From NCBI GenBank assembly GCA_025454875.1, contig JALONP010000002.1, positions 1 to 64,000 on the forward strand: a stretch of DNA of 64,000 nucleotides, read 5' to 3'. Both the position numbers and the translations under genes were made by a program. Shown in pieces: positions 55,884 through 64,000 of the stretch (the first letter of the stretch is position 1; every line of letters begins with the position of its first letter). Below the pieces are notes generated by a model. The model was not told where the DNA came from, ran no database searches, and worked only from the letters and a program-made list of their open reading frames with translations. The stretch is from Bacteroidia bacterium (GTDB lineage Bacteria; Bacteroidota; Bacteroidia; UKL13-3).

Positions 55884-58697
55884 TTATTTCCAAGTATCGA
55901 GTTCTATTAACAAAGAAGCATAAATGAGGCGTCCAACCCTAGGGCCGCCATATACTTGAAAAACTTTATTGTTGAGTGCATTGCTTGCTCCAATTTTTAA
56001 TGTTGATTTAATAGTCGGAATGCGCTTGTTCACTTGAAAATCAACCATATCATACGCTGGCACAAATCCTGTAAATTGAGGTGACCCTTCAAAAATAAAA
56101 CCCGTTTGGTATTTATAATTGATGCTGTAACCCCAATGTCTTGATGTAATTGAACCAAACTTTAAATCAAAATCACGTCCGTTTACACCAAGATTGTATT
56201 TGTGTTCAGGCGTGTTAAATGCGGGAATAATTGAGTCGGTTGAATTGCCCCTATCCAATACATTCCAAGAATAGTTGGCGTTGATACCAACATACTTTTT
56301 AATATAATATTGAATCCCTCCTGTAAAACCTTGGGTTGTTACTTGGTCTTTTGCGTTGGATGCAACACGGTATACATTTACCCTATCCGGAAATGGATTG
56401 CCCAATTGCCAATCAACATCGGCAGCAATGCGGTAACCAATAAAATGTGTGTACCAGCTAAAATAATAGTTGATATCTAAATAAAGTTTGTCATTTAAAA
56501 AACTTGCCCTGTACCCGAACTCAATGGTTTTAACTTCTTCAGGTCTTATTGGATCAATATTGAAATAGCTCAACCGATTTTGGCCTCTGTTAAATGCATC
56601 AAGCAATGAAGGGATGGTTACCAAGCTATCAAACCCATTGAGGTTTCCTAATAATGTGGCCCTACCAACATTCAAATTAATATATTGATCCGTAAGTGTT
56701 GGATTGCGAATAGCCGATGAACCCGATACACGGAACACGTGTTTTTTAATCACAACCACAGCCGTTGCAGCGGGCGACCATAAGAAGTTAAAGTTCTCGT
56801 TTTTATCAACACGGTTGGTTAAGCTTAATTTTAAATGATCTTTGAGTACCTTCCGTTCAATTCCCAAATAAACGCCACCTTCACGATTGTATATACGCAG
56901 GCTTCCTGTATCCAAAAAAATGGTACCCCTACTGTAAGGTGCATACAATCTAAAGTTTCCTCCCACTCTAAAATCAAACTCTGCATACTGAAATTGATAC
57001 TCTCCGGCAATATGGTATAATGCCGAGCGATCGAAAAAGCGTGAGCCTCCTTCTTGGTTTGTTTTTGAAACAATATCGTTGAACTGGTTTTGAAACTCGG
57101 GAGTGCCTGGCAGCAAACGTTGCTCACCGCTTCCATTAGCCGATGGCATAAAACTGGCATCGTTGCGGGCTATGTTGTGGTAAAACAACAAAGAATCATA
57201 ATACACCGTATTCCAATAATTATTGATGTAGTTAATACGCTGGAAATTGGCTCCGGGTATGGTATCCAACTGAAGGCCTTGTCCGTTAATATTGCGTCCA
57301 TACCAATTTAACATTGCAGCACCTAAATTATTCTCTAAAGATGCATTGTAATCAACTCCCCATTGCCTATCAGACTTAGCTCTGTTTTGCATGATGATGG
57401 CTGTGGAGTATATATCATATGTGTTTCCAGCATCTTCGTTTGTGGCGTATGCACGCACAAAAAATTTGTTTTCTTTTCGCACTTCCAGCCTGTTCTGAAA
57501 GAATAAAATATCACGCAAGCTGAAACGGTTATCACCTTGGTATACAGTTGTGCCTGTTCCAAAGTTGGTTGCATAAATCAGCTCAACATCCTTTTTAATT
57601 TTATAATGAGCCGACAGTCCCAACTTTAAATTTGTTGCCTTGTAATCAACCAAATCAATTTCGCGGTAACCTTCGCGCATGTAATAACCCCTACCTGCAT
57701 TGTTCAATGTTGTAGGATCCGTGAACATTGCAGGTGTTGTAAATTCATCCCCATAGATATTTACCGCATCATAACCACCCGGGTTGCGCACACCAGTTGG
57801 TGATTGTTCAGTTGGTGCGTAGTTAGTTGCTTCCCAATCATCGGCCCTCATGTAAAACAAATTGGCCTTGTAGGCAAAACGGTCGTTGCCCTTTGCATCC
57901 TTAAAAACCTGGGCCCACCGCACAGCTCCTTCGAGCAAATTGCGTTCTCCTGCTTTTACACTTGCACTTAAACCCGGAAATTGAAACGGGCTTTTGGTTA
58001 CCATGTTAATAACTCCGTTAAACGCATTTGGACCATAATATGCTCCACTAGCGCCAACAACCAAATCAACCCGTTGTACATCCAAATCACTTGCGCCCAA
58101 AAAATTCCCAAGCGAAAAATTTAACCCAGGGCTTTGGTTATCTACTCCATCAATTAATTGTAACGACCTTACGGGAGAAGTACTGTTAAACCCACGGGTA
58201 TTGATAATTTTAAATCCAATACTTGCCGATGTTAAATCAACTCCTTTTAGATGCGCTAATCCTTCGTAAAAATTAGCTGCTGGCGTTTCTTTGATTGCCA
58301 ATGCATCCATGGTTTCTACAGTTAAGGGCGCTTGTTTTTGTTTGGCTGTAACACGCGAATCCCTAATTTCTACATCCCTTAATTGTTGGGTATTTTCTGC
58401 CAAACGAATATCAAGTGGCTTTTGAGCATTACTTACGGTAACCTCTTGTGAGGCATATCCTATATAAGATGCAACCAATACAACAGGTAAAGGTGTGGTT
58501 ATTTTGAGTGTGAACTCTCCATCAAAATTGGTCGATGCTCCTTGCGATGTGCCCTTAACTGCAACGGTGGCGCCTATTAGTTTCTCTCCCGTTTTTTTGT
58601 CGCGGATTACACCTTTTACTGTGGTTTGAGCCAATACATCAGCACACAAGCAAGTACCCAAACATAAGAGTAGTATAAAATGAAGTCGTTTGTTCAT
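55884..58697 (-). CDS. TonB-dependent receptor with carboxypeptidase-like N-terminal domain
   Basis: A 937-residue outer-membrane protein. After a signal peptide (to about 24) comes a carboxypeptidase regulatory-like domain (about 25-108) with GVIRDKKTGEKLIGATV, then a plug domain with GVDLTSASIG and VVGASGAYYGPNAFNG, and a 22-strand barrel rich in aromatic residues. The start at 58697 removes a 16-residue extension. No SusD partner is adjacent; the hydrolase-like surface protein downstream may be its partner. The ligand is unknown. Confidence 0.92.
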   Translation of the reverse strand: MNKRLHFILLLCLGTCLCADVLAQTTVKGVIRDKKTGEKLIGATVAVKGTSQGASTNFDGEFTLKITTPLPVVLVASYIGYASQEVTVSNAQKPLDIRLAENTQQLRDVEIRDSRVTAKQKQAPLTVETMDALAIKETPAANFYEGLAHLKGVDLTSASIGFKIINTRGFNSTSPVRSLQLIDGVDNQSPGLNFSLGNFLGASDLDVQRVDLVVGASGAYYGPNAFNGVINMVTKSPFQFPGLSASVKAGERNLLEGAVRWAQVFKDAKGNDRFAYKANLFYMRADDWEATNYAPTEQSPTGVRNPGGYDAVNIYGDEFTTPAMFTDPTTLNNAGRGYYMREGYREIDLVDYKATNLKLGLSAHYKIKKDVELIYATNFGTGTTVYQGDNRFSLRDILFFQNRLEVRKENKFFVRAYATNEDAGNTYDIYSTAIIMQNRAKSDRQWGVDYNASLENNLGAAMLNWYGRNINGQGLQLDTIPGANFQRINYINNYWNTVYYDSLLFYHNIARNDASFMPSANGSGEQRLLPGTPEFQNQFNDIVSKTNQEGGSRFFDRSALYHIAGEYQFQYAEFDFRVGGNFRLYAPYSRGTIFLDTGSLRIYNREGGVYLGIERKVLKDHLKLSLTNRVDKNENFNFLWSPAATAVVVIKKHVFRVSGSSAIRNPTLTDQYINLNVGRATLLGNLNGFDSLVTIPSLLDAFNRGQNRLSYFNIDPIRPEEVKTIEFGYRASFLNDKLYLDINYYFSWYTHFIGYRIAADVDWQLGNPFPDRVNVYRVASNAKDQVTTQGFTGGIQYYIKKYVGINANYSWNVLDRGNSTDSIIPAFNTPEHKYNLGVNGRDFDLKFGSITSRHWGYSINYKYQTGFIFEGSPQFTGFVPAYDMVDFQVNKRIPTIKSTLKIGASNALNNKVFQVYGGPRVGRLIYASLLIELDTWK

Positions 58698-58827
58698 AGA
58701 AGCAGGTTGTGAATTAACAATAAAAATTGATAAAAATGCAAGCAATTGTGGTGGGTAAACGGATTTATAGTATTCAAGCTAAAGAAATCATGCTTTGCGA
58801 TACAGGTTTTTGCTTTCTTTGCATGGC

Positions 58828-60081
58828 ATGAACGACTTGTTAATCACCGATATCAAATCCCTTATTGGCATTTTGCCTCCTGAAGTTCAGTTACTCAAAG
58901 GCAAAGAAATGCAACATACCGAAACCTTGGAGAATGCTTGGTTGTACGCTCAAGATGAGTTGATTGTTGATTTTGGTTTAGGTGATGCTCCTTCGGCATA
59001 TTTGAGTGCAACGACATGCATCAATGCGAAAGGCAAATTGGTATTGCCAAGTTATATCGATTCACATAGTCATATCGTTTTTGCTGCAACCCGCGAAGAA
59101 GAATTTGTGATGCGCATTAAAGGCAAAACGTATGAAGAGATTGCGGCTGCGGGAGGTGGTATTTTAAACTCAGCTGCTAAACTTCAAAAATTAAGTGAGG
59201 ATGAACTTTTTGCATCTGCCTATGAGCGGTTGTTTGAGGTAATTTTTCAAGGAACAGGAGCATTGGAAATTAAAAGTGGCTATGGGCTTACCGTAGCCGA
59301 TGAATTAAAAATGTTACGGGTAATCAAACGATTACAAGAAGTTTCGCCCATACCAATTAAAGCTACCTTTTTAGGTGCACATGCTATACCAACTGCTTAT
59401 AAAAATAATCGGGAAGGATATATTGAACTCATCATTAATGAAATGTTGCCAGCTGTAGCCATGCATGAACTGGCAAATTATTGTGATGTATTTTGTGACC
59501 AAGGTTTTTTTACCCCAAACGAAACATTGCGCATTTTAAAGGCAGCAGCAGCGCACGGACTTAGAGCAAAAATTCATGGAAACGAACTCGGGTATACGGG
59601 CGGAGTGCAGGCAGCGGTTGAGGCTGGAGCGTTAAGTGTGGATCATTTAGAATACACAAGTGATGCCGAGATAGCTTGCTTACTGCAAAGCACTACCATG
59701 CCCGTTGCACTTCCAGGGTGTTCTTTCTTTTTAGGTATACCTTATGCTCCAGTACGTAAAATGATTGATGCGGGATTACCAGTATGTTTAGCTAGCGATT
59801 ACAATCCTGGTAGTACGCCCAATGGCCGCATGGGTTTTGTTTTTTCGTTGGCATGCACGCAAATGAAACTAACCCCTGAAGAAGCATTTAACGCCATAAC
59901 GATTAATGGTGCCCATGCATTAGAATTAAGCAATGAATTAGGAAGCATAACTAAAGGCAAAAAAGCAAATCTGATTATTACAAAAGAAGTCCCATCGTTG
60001 GCGTACTTGCCCTACCATTTTGGGAGCGATGCAATAGATCAAATCATTCTTAATGGAAAACCACTGGTGCGCTTATCGTAA
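58828..60081 (+). CDS. hutI: Imidazolonepropionase
   Basis: A 417-residue amidohydrolase converting 4-imidazolone-5-propionate to N-formimino-glutamate in histidine degradation. The metal motif HSH has His80 and His82 (SYIDSHSHIVFA), with later KIHGNELGYTGG and DHLEY and the C-terminal ASDYNPGSTP. The start at 58828 gives a normal N-terminus. Other hut genes are not in the window. It overlaps the HmuY-like gene by 9 bases, convergently. Confidence 0.95.
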   Translation: MNDLLITDIKSLIGILPPEVQLLKGKEMQHTETLENAWLYAQDELIVDFGLGDAPSAYLSATTCINAKGKLVLPSYIDSHSHIVFAATREEEFVMRIKGKTYEEIAAAGGGILNSAAKLQKLSEDELFASAYERLFEVIFQGTGALEIKSGYGLTVADELKMLRVIKRLQEVSPIPIKATFLGAHAIPTAYKNNREGYIELIINEMLPAVAMHELANYCDVFCDQGFFTPNETLRILKAAAAHGLRAKIHGNELGYTGGVQAAVEAGALSVDHLEYTSDAEIACLLQSTTMPVALPGCSFFLGIPYAPVRKMIDAGLPVCLASDYNPGSTPNGRMGFVFSLACTQMKLTPEEAFNAITINGAHALELSNELGSITKGKKANLIITKEVPSLAYLPYHFGSDAIDQIILNGKPLVRLS

Positions 60082-61077
60082 TTGCTGCCACTCGAAAGTT
60101 GGTGTGCCCTTTACGCCACTGTGATTGTAGAAGTCGATGAAGCGCATTTTATACAATGGTGCATTTGCGTTCCTATCGCGCACAATGTAGTTAACGTGCT
60201 TTCGCGTTTCATAATCAACACCTGTTGGTTTGAAAATGGGCGTTTTCCAATCGTATCCGATTACATCCCGTACGTTTCGGTACTGAAGTGCCACACATTT
60301 TTCGGCATTGATATCGTAAAACTGCATGGAACTATCAACTGCAGCTTCGAGCCTTGTATTGTTAATAAACACACCACTTACTTGGTATAATAAAGGCGGG
60401 CTAAACTGATGGTAAACCCAGCGGTACTGTAAAAAACACAAGTCCCAATCGGCTTTGGCTGGTTCAATATCCACAACATTACCGCCTTGGGCAAACGAAT
60501 AAAACACGTGTTGTTTCTCTGGATTTTTGGGAATGGTTACATCTCGCATTTGTTGCCCATTTGCATCGGCAATAATTAATTGGTAGGACTGTGCCGACAC
60601 CCCTTTAACCTTAAATTGAAACAAATTATCAGGCTCGCCTGAGGGTAAACCACGGTTAATTACATATACTTTTCCGTTCGACTTTCTTTCTGCATTGCAC
60701 CAGGTATGCATGGCCAATGAATCGAATGTTCCACATGCAGCATCCCAATTCCATTGCAACTGCCGACTAGCAACATCTGTTACAAACTCGGTATCGGGTA
60801 ATATGGCCACAAGCACGTTGGTACCACCATTCATGCTTATTAAAAATCCTTCGGGGTCGGCATCAAAAGCAAGATCCCAACTACGGTTATCAACGGTGCG
60901 TACGATTCCTTTTTGAAAATGGTAATAAACTTGGTTGTTGTAATCAGGACCCATGTCTATTTGTTGTACCGAAACCGAATCGGGCAATGGAGGAAGCACC
61001 CAAGGTTTTTCTTCCTTTTCACATGATAATAACATCACCATCGATACACATAACAATCCTACAAAGAGTTGTTTCAT
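60073..61077 (-). CDS. HmuY-like haem-binding lipoprotein
   Basis: A 334-residue lipoprotein with the lipobox cysteine at residue 19 (LLSCEKE). Two Trp-containing HmuY-type elements are visible, RSWDLAFDADPEGF (about residues 65-78) and WDLCFLQYRW (about 213-222). HmuY proteins bind haem at the surface and hand it to HmuR-type receptors. Its ATG overlaps the receptor stop (ATGA), so they are translationally coupled. Ligand residues cannot be assigned by eye. Confidence 0.8.
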   Translation of the reverse strand: MKQLFVGLLCVSMVMLLSCEKEEKPWVLPPLPDSVSVQQIDMGPDYNNQVYYHFQKGIVRTVDNRSWDLAFDADPEGFLISMNGGTNVLVAILPDTEFVTDVASRQLQWNWDAACGTFDSLAMHTWCNAERKSNGKVYVINRGLPSGEPDNLFQFKVKGVSAQSYQLIIADANGQQMRDVTIPKNPEKQHVFYSFAQGGNVVDIEPAKADWDLCFLQYRWVYHQFSPPLLYQVSGVFINNTRLEAAVDSSMQFYDINAEKCVALQYRNVRDVIGYDWKTPIFKPTGVDYETRKHVNYIVRDRNANAPLYKMRFIDFYNHSGVKGTPTFEWQQLR

Positions 61078-63107
61078 TTTGTTTGATTCCAATTAAGTTG
61101 CATTGCTAGCGAAACAAATACAGTGCGGCCCATTGCAATTGAAGCGGTATTGCTTCCGTTACTATGCACACCGCTAGGTATACTCGCTGCTATATTCATA
61201 ACATTTAAAATATTTTTTACGCCTGCCGTAACCGTAATTTTATTGTTAAACCATGTTTTGTTTAAGGTAGCATCTAACAAACCAAATGGATTGATGAATC
61301 CGGTAACCACATTACCCGTTTGCGTATCGTAAACAAAGTTTCGAATTAAGCCATTGTATTTGTAAAAAACAGATGCCGTCAGTGCTATTTTGGTCAAAAT
61401 ATAATTTGCATTGATACGTGCTTCATGAGTGAAAAAATACTGTTGGTTAGGAGCTCCTGGTAAGGTTGTTTGAATACCTGTATAAGCATAACCTCCAACC
61501 AAAGAGTATGAAGGTGTTCGGTAGTCAATGGTCAAATTTGCACCCCTGTTTCTAAAATCACTAATATTAAAATATTGCGCTTCGAGTGTAGATGCGTTGA
61601 GCATCATTAAATCAATACGGTTGCGAATATGGTTGTAAAATAACAATGGTTCGATGCGAAAGACTTTGTTTGTTTTTTTCCATTCAAACAATGCGCTGAG
61701 TTGGTAATTGTTTTGGGTCTCCGCTTTTAAATCTGGGTTGCCTTGCACATTATGGCTTGGATCTACAAAATCGAGGTATTGCTCTTTAAGCGATGGTGCT
61801 CTAAATCCTTTGCCATAAGAAGCGCGTATGGTGGTAAATGAATTGACATCCCATTTGATATTTAAAGAAGGAATAAGAGGAGCGCTGAATTTGTTGTTGT
61901 AAACCGCTCTAATTCCAGGTCTTATTAGCATATGTGGTATGGCTTTAATTTCCATACTGGTAAATGCATTGACATCCCACATTTGTTGTTGGCCTCCTTC
62001 AATTTTTCCGCCATTAAACAACTCGTGGTTGGCCTCGTAACCCAGTTGGTAGTTCCATTTACGTCCAGGCGTGTTGTGCGAGAGTGTGCCTCTGCTCATG
62101 GATGCAATAACCTTATTTGTGTCTTGCTCATAACTGAGTGGCACCATGGTTTCTTGTAGGGTTACCAAATTTTTATAATAGGTATTGCGCACACGGCTGT
62201 AAATGTTAACAGCACCAACCATGTTAAGGTGAAAATGATTATTAAGTTTGGTATCATAAAAGAGCGATTGGCTAACACGGTTTGTGAAAAAATAAACATC
62301 GCGGGCGAATACGGAACCAGGGTTAATATTGGGTTTGCCCCTGCTGGTTACTTTTTCGGTAAAGCCACTAATGGTATAACGAAGCGTTCCCTTTTTAAGT
62401 TGGTACTTAATACCCAAATCAGCAAAATACTGCATTCTTGGTTTCCATGTTTGTTCACGGGTGGTATCAACTGGAGAAAAGCCATCAAAATAGTTGCGCG
62501 CTATTTGTATGTCGGTGCTCCACTTCCCTTTTGCCATACCAAACTGCGTACTCATATTGTATTGACCAATGGATTCGTAGTAACCAGATACACCTGCGCG
62601 GTAGCCAGTACCTGTAGCTTTTTTGGTAATAAGGTTAATGACACCACCCAACGCATCTGTACCAAAATTGACACTCATCGGCCCTTCAACCAATTCAATG
62701 CGTTCAATATTGTTTAGGTTTAGTTGGTTTAGGTCAATAAACCCACCTTCGCGCCCAACAACCGGAACACCATCAATCATTATTTTAATGTTTTGTCCCG
62801 AAATACCTTGAATGCTCATGCTCCCGCCCAATGCAGGATCATTTTGGATACGCACATTGAGTTCATTGGTGAGCACATCTTTAAGGTTGTTTGCCCCTAA
62901 TAATTGAATCCTTTTGGCATCTATTACACGTACTTTGTACACAGACTGCGAAACGCTGTTTTCGCCATATTGGCCTGTTACAATCACATCATTAATAAGG
63001 TGTGTTTTAGCTGTTGTATCAGGCGGAAGTTGGCAGAATGCAAGCACGGGCCAAAAAATTACCATTACTAAAAATGGAACTTTATACAACCATCTACTTG
63101 CGTCCAT
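61074..63107 (-). CDS. HmuR-like TonB-dependent haem/haemoglobin receptor
   Basis: About 677 residues from the ATG at 63107 (a TTG 12 bases upstream is less likely). Signal peptide, a plug with IQGISGQNIKIMIDGVP and VEGPMSVNFGTDALGGVINL, then the barrel. The haem receptor box is visible as GFRAPSLKEQY followed by GNPDLKAE (about residue 435), the FRAP and NP(N/D)L elements with the intervening His (PSHN). It lies between two HmuY-like genes and likely imports haem. Confidence 0.9.
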   Translation of the reverse strand: MDASRWLYKVPFLVMVIFWPVLAFCQLPPDTTAKTHLINDVIVTGQYGENSVSQSVYKVRVIDAKRIQLLGANNLKDVLTNELNVRIQNDPALGGSMSIQGISGQNIKIMIDGVPVVGREGGFIDLNQLNLNNIERIELVEGPMSVNFGTDALGGVINLITKKATGTGYRAGVSGYYESIGQYNMSTQFGMAKGKWSTDIQIARNYFDGFSPVDTTREQTWKPRMQYFADLGIKYQLKKGTLRYTISGFTEKVTSRGKPNINPGSVFARDVYFFTNRVSQSLFYDTKLNNHFHLNMVGAVNIYSRVRNTYYKNLVTLQETMVPLSYEQDTNKVIASMSRGTLSHNTPGRKWNYQLGYEANHELFNGGKIEGGQQQMWDVNAFTSMEIKAIPHMLIRPGIRAVYNNKFSAPLIPSLNIKWDVNSFTTIRASYGKGFRAPSLKEQYLDFVDPSHNVQGNPDLKAETQNNYQLSALFEWKKTNKVFRIEPLLFYNHIRNRIDLMMLNASTLEAQYFNISDFRNRGANLTIDYRTPSYSLVGGYAYTGIQTTLPGAPNQQYFFTHEARINANYILTKIALTASVFYKYNGLIRNFVYDTQTGNVVTGFINPFGLLDATLNKTWFNNKITVTAGVKNILNVMNIAASIPSGVHSNGSNTASIAMGRTVFVSLAMQLNWNQTK

Positions 63108-63125
63108 GCACCCTGCCAATTATAC

Positions 63126-64000
63126 TTACTGAATAACGATACGAGAAACCGAGCGGCTATTGTTTTGCGTAACTACAAGCAAGTACATTCCAGCTGGTAA
63201 TGATGCTACCGATACCCCATTGTTTGCCGCATCAATTTGTTGGCTTATCATTTCTTTTCCGGTAATATCTAACAAGGTTATTTGGGCAGTACTTGCGAGT
63301 TCGGTTTGGATGTAAACCATATCTGTGGCTGGGTTTGGGTATACCGAAACATTCGTGATTTTGCTTGCCGAAGAAAGTGAAGTAGGCACCTTGGTATATG
63401 TTTTTTCAAAAGTAATAACGCCTGTAGCACTTGTTGTAAGTCCTTTAAAAACCAATTTATCTTCACGTCCATTAGCCGCACGCACAAAATAGGATAACGA
63501 ATCAATAATGGTAAAATTAGGTTGACCCGGCCCTGGATTGATTTTCCAATCTGTTCCAATGGTATTGATATTTGACTCAAACAAATCAGCTACAGCAGAG
63601 TCAACTGGAATACCACGCACTTCCGAAACTTCAACAGTTGGATGGGTTAATGCACCTGTAGTAGTGGTAAATATGGTTGTGTTAAATTGGGTAATAAATG
63701 TTCCGTAACGTGTGAACAATACCTCCCAACTAGCGGCAGGCTCGCGGTCAATAACCGTATTGCTAACCATATTGTAATAAGCGAACAATTTACCATCGAA
63801 GTTTTGTTTAGAGATGGTTACGCGGTTGCTGTCTGTTCCATCTATATTGGCAATGGTAAATACCCATTGTGTGTCTTTTATTAAACTGTTGATGGTTAAT
63901 TTTTTAAATGCTGAATCAACGGTACGTGGTTGGCCGTTTACAGTAACTGTTTTTGTTAAACGCAACAAATAAATGGCTCCTTTGCCATCAATATTGTGTG
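63126..64000 (-). CDS. HmuY-like protein with T9SS sorting domain (5' end beyond the window)
   Basis: The frame is open to the window edge, so the N-terminus is missing; the TTG at 63968 is not needed as a start. About 290 residues are visible. ASWEVLFTRYGTF is the HmuY-type Trp element, and YFVRAANGREDKLVFKG is the typical following strand pair. The last about 75 residues form a type A T9SS C-terminal domain: VYPNPATDMVYIQT, LLDITGKEM and LPAGMYLLVV. It is therefore a surface-secreted haemophore-like protein, upstream of the receptor in the same operon. Confidence 0.85.
   Translation of the reverse strand, partial: HNIDGKGAIYLLRLTKTVTVNGQPRTVDSAFKKLTINSLIKDTQWVFTIANIDGTDSNRVTISKQNFDGKLFAYYNMVSNTVIDREPAASWEVLFTRYGTFITQFNTTIFTTTTGALTHPTVEVSEVRGIPVDSAVADLFESNINTIGTDWKINPGPGQPNFTIIDSLSYFVRAANGREDKLVFKGLTTSATGVITFEKTYTKVPTSLSSASKITNVSVYPNPATDMVYIQTELASTAQITLLDITGKEMISQQIDAANNGVSVASLPAGMYLLVVTQNNSRSVSRIVIQ

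Noticed and set aside
62229-62717. 162-codon forward-strand open frame within the HmuR-like gene
   Set aside because: It is opposite to conserved plug and barrel sequence, so it is a shadow.

Overview
The window is AT-rich, gene-dense chromosomal DNA from a member of the Bacteroidota, most like the Chitinophagales/Sphingobacteriia side of the phylum. This rests on several proteins with C-terminal type IX secretion (T9SS) sorting domains, a gliding-associated (CHU_C-type) C-terminal domain, SusC/HmuR-type TonB receptors, a BT_3928-type DoxX protein, a type B L31, few Shine-Dalgarno-like sites, and promoters of the Bacteroidota form TTG-N19-TAnnTTTG, which can be read directly upstream of several genes. 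No phage, transposase, plasmid or CRISPR locus was found. Most of the window is core genome with short spacers and several 3-20 nt gene overlaps.

Layout. 1-2.7 kb: a truncated secreted protein and an MbnH/MbnP-like di-haem enzyme/partner pair. 2.8-4.8 kb: a YajQ-family protein, a retropepsin-like protein and malate dehydrogenase. 4.87-6.63 kb: two four-helix-bundle (S23/IVP family) genes, each bracketed by its own short repeats in opposite orientation; the second separates the two subunits of a 3-oxoacid CoA-transferase. 6.6-12.6 kb: scoA, clpS, plsY and a 1444-residue exported protein of unknown function. 12.7-21.7 kb: tpiA, a GlmU-like protein, rpmE2, a PyrR-like protein, HU, aroK, a DoxX protein, a DUF1599 protein, folP-cdaA and two small genes. 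21.8-26.4 kb: the pheT, coiled-coil gene, zapA, rny cluster. 26.5-35.5 kb: lipoproteins, a large gliding-type surface protein, SprT-like and M28 peptidases, a TauE transporter and an S41 protease. 35.6-39.2 kb: yidD, rnpA, rpmH, der and era.

39.2-39.9 kb holds an initiator tRNA followed by a tandem array of about 169 bp units that each re-copy the 3' end of the tRNA. After it come guaB, a six-half-repeat DUF4397 surface protein, a helicase-nuclease with an iron-sulfur staple, fumC, a LysE exporter, a radical SAM/VOC pair, an SPFH lipoprotein and radA. 53.9-58.7 kb is a T9SS-secreted alpha/beta hydrolase-like protein that lacks the nucleophile serine, beside a TonB receptor. After hutI the window ends in a haem-uptake operon: an HmuY-like T9SS protein (cut by the window end), an HmuR-like receptor with FRAP and NPDL motifs, and an HmuY-like lipoprotein.

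The least explained structures are the two repeat-bracketed S23 genes around scoB, the tRNA-tail tandem array, the nucleophile-less surface hydrolase and the 1444-residue exported protein. All product calls come from reading the translated sequence; no database search was run.
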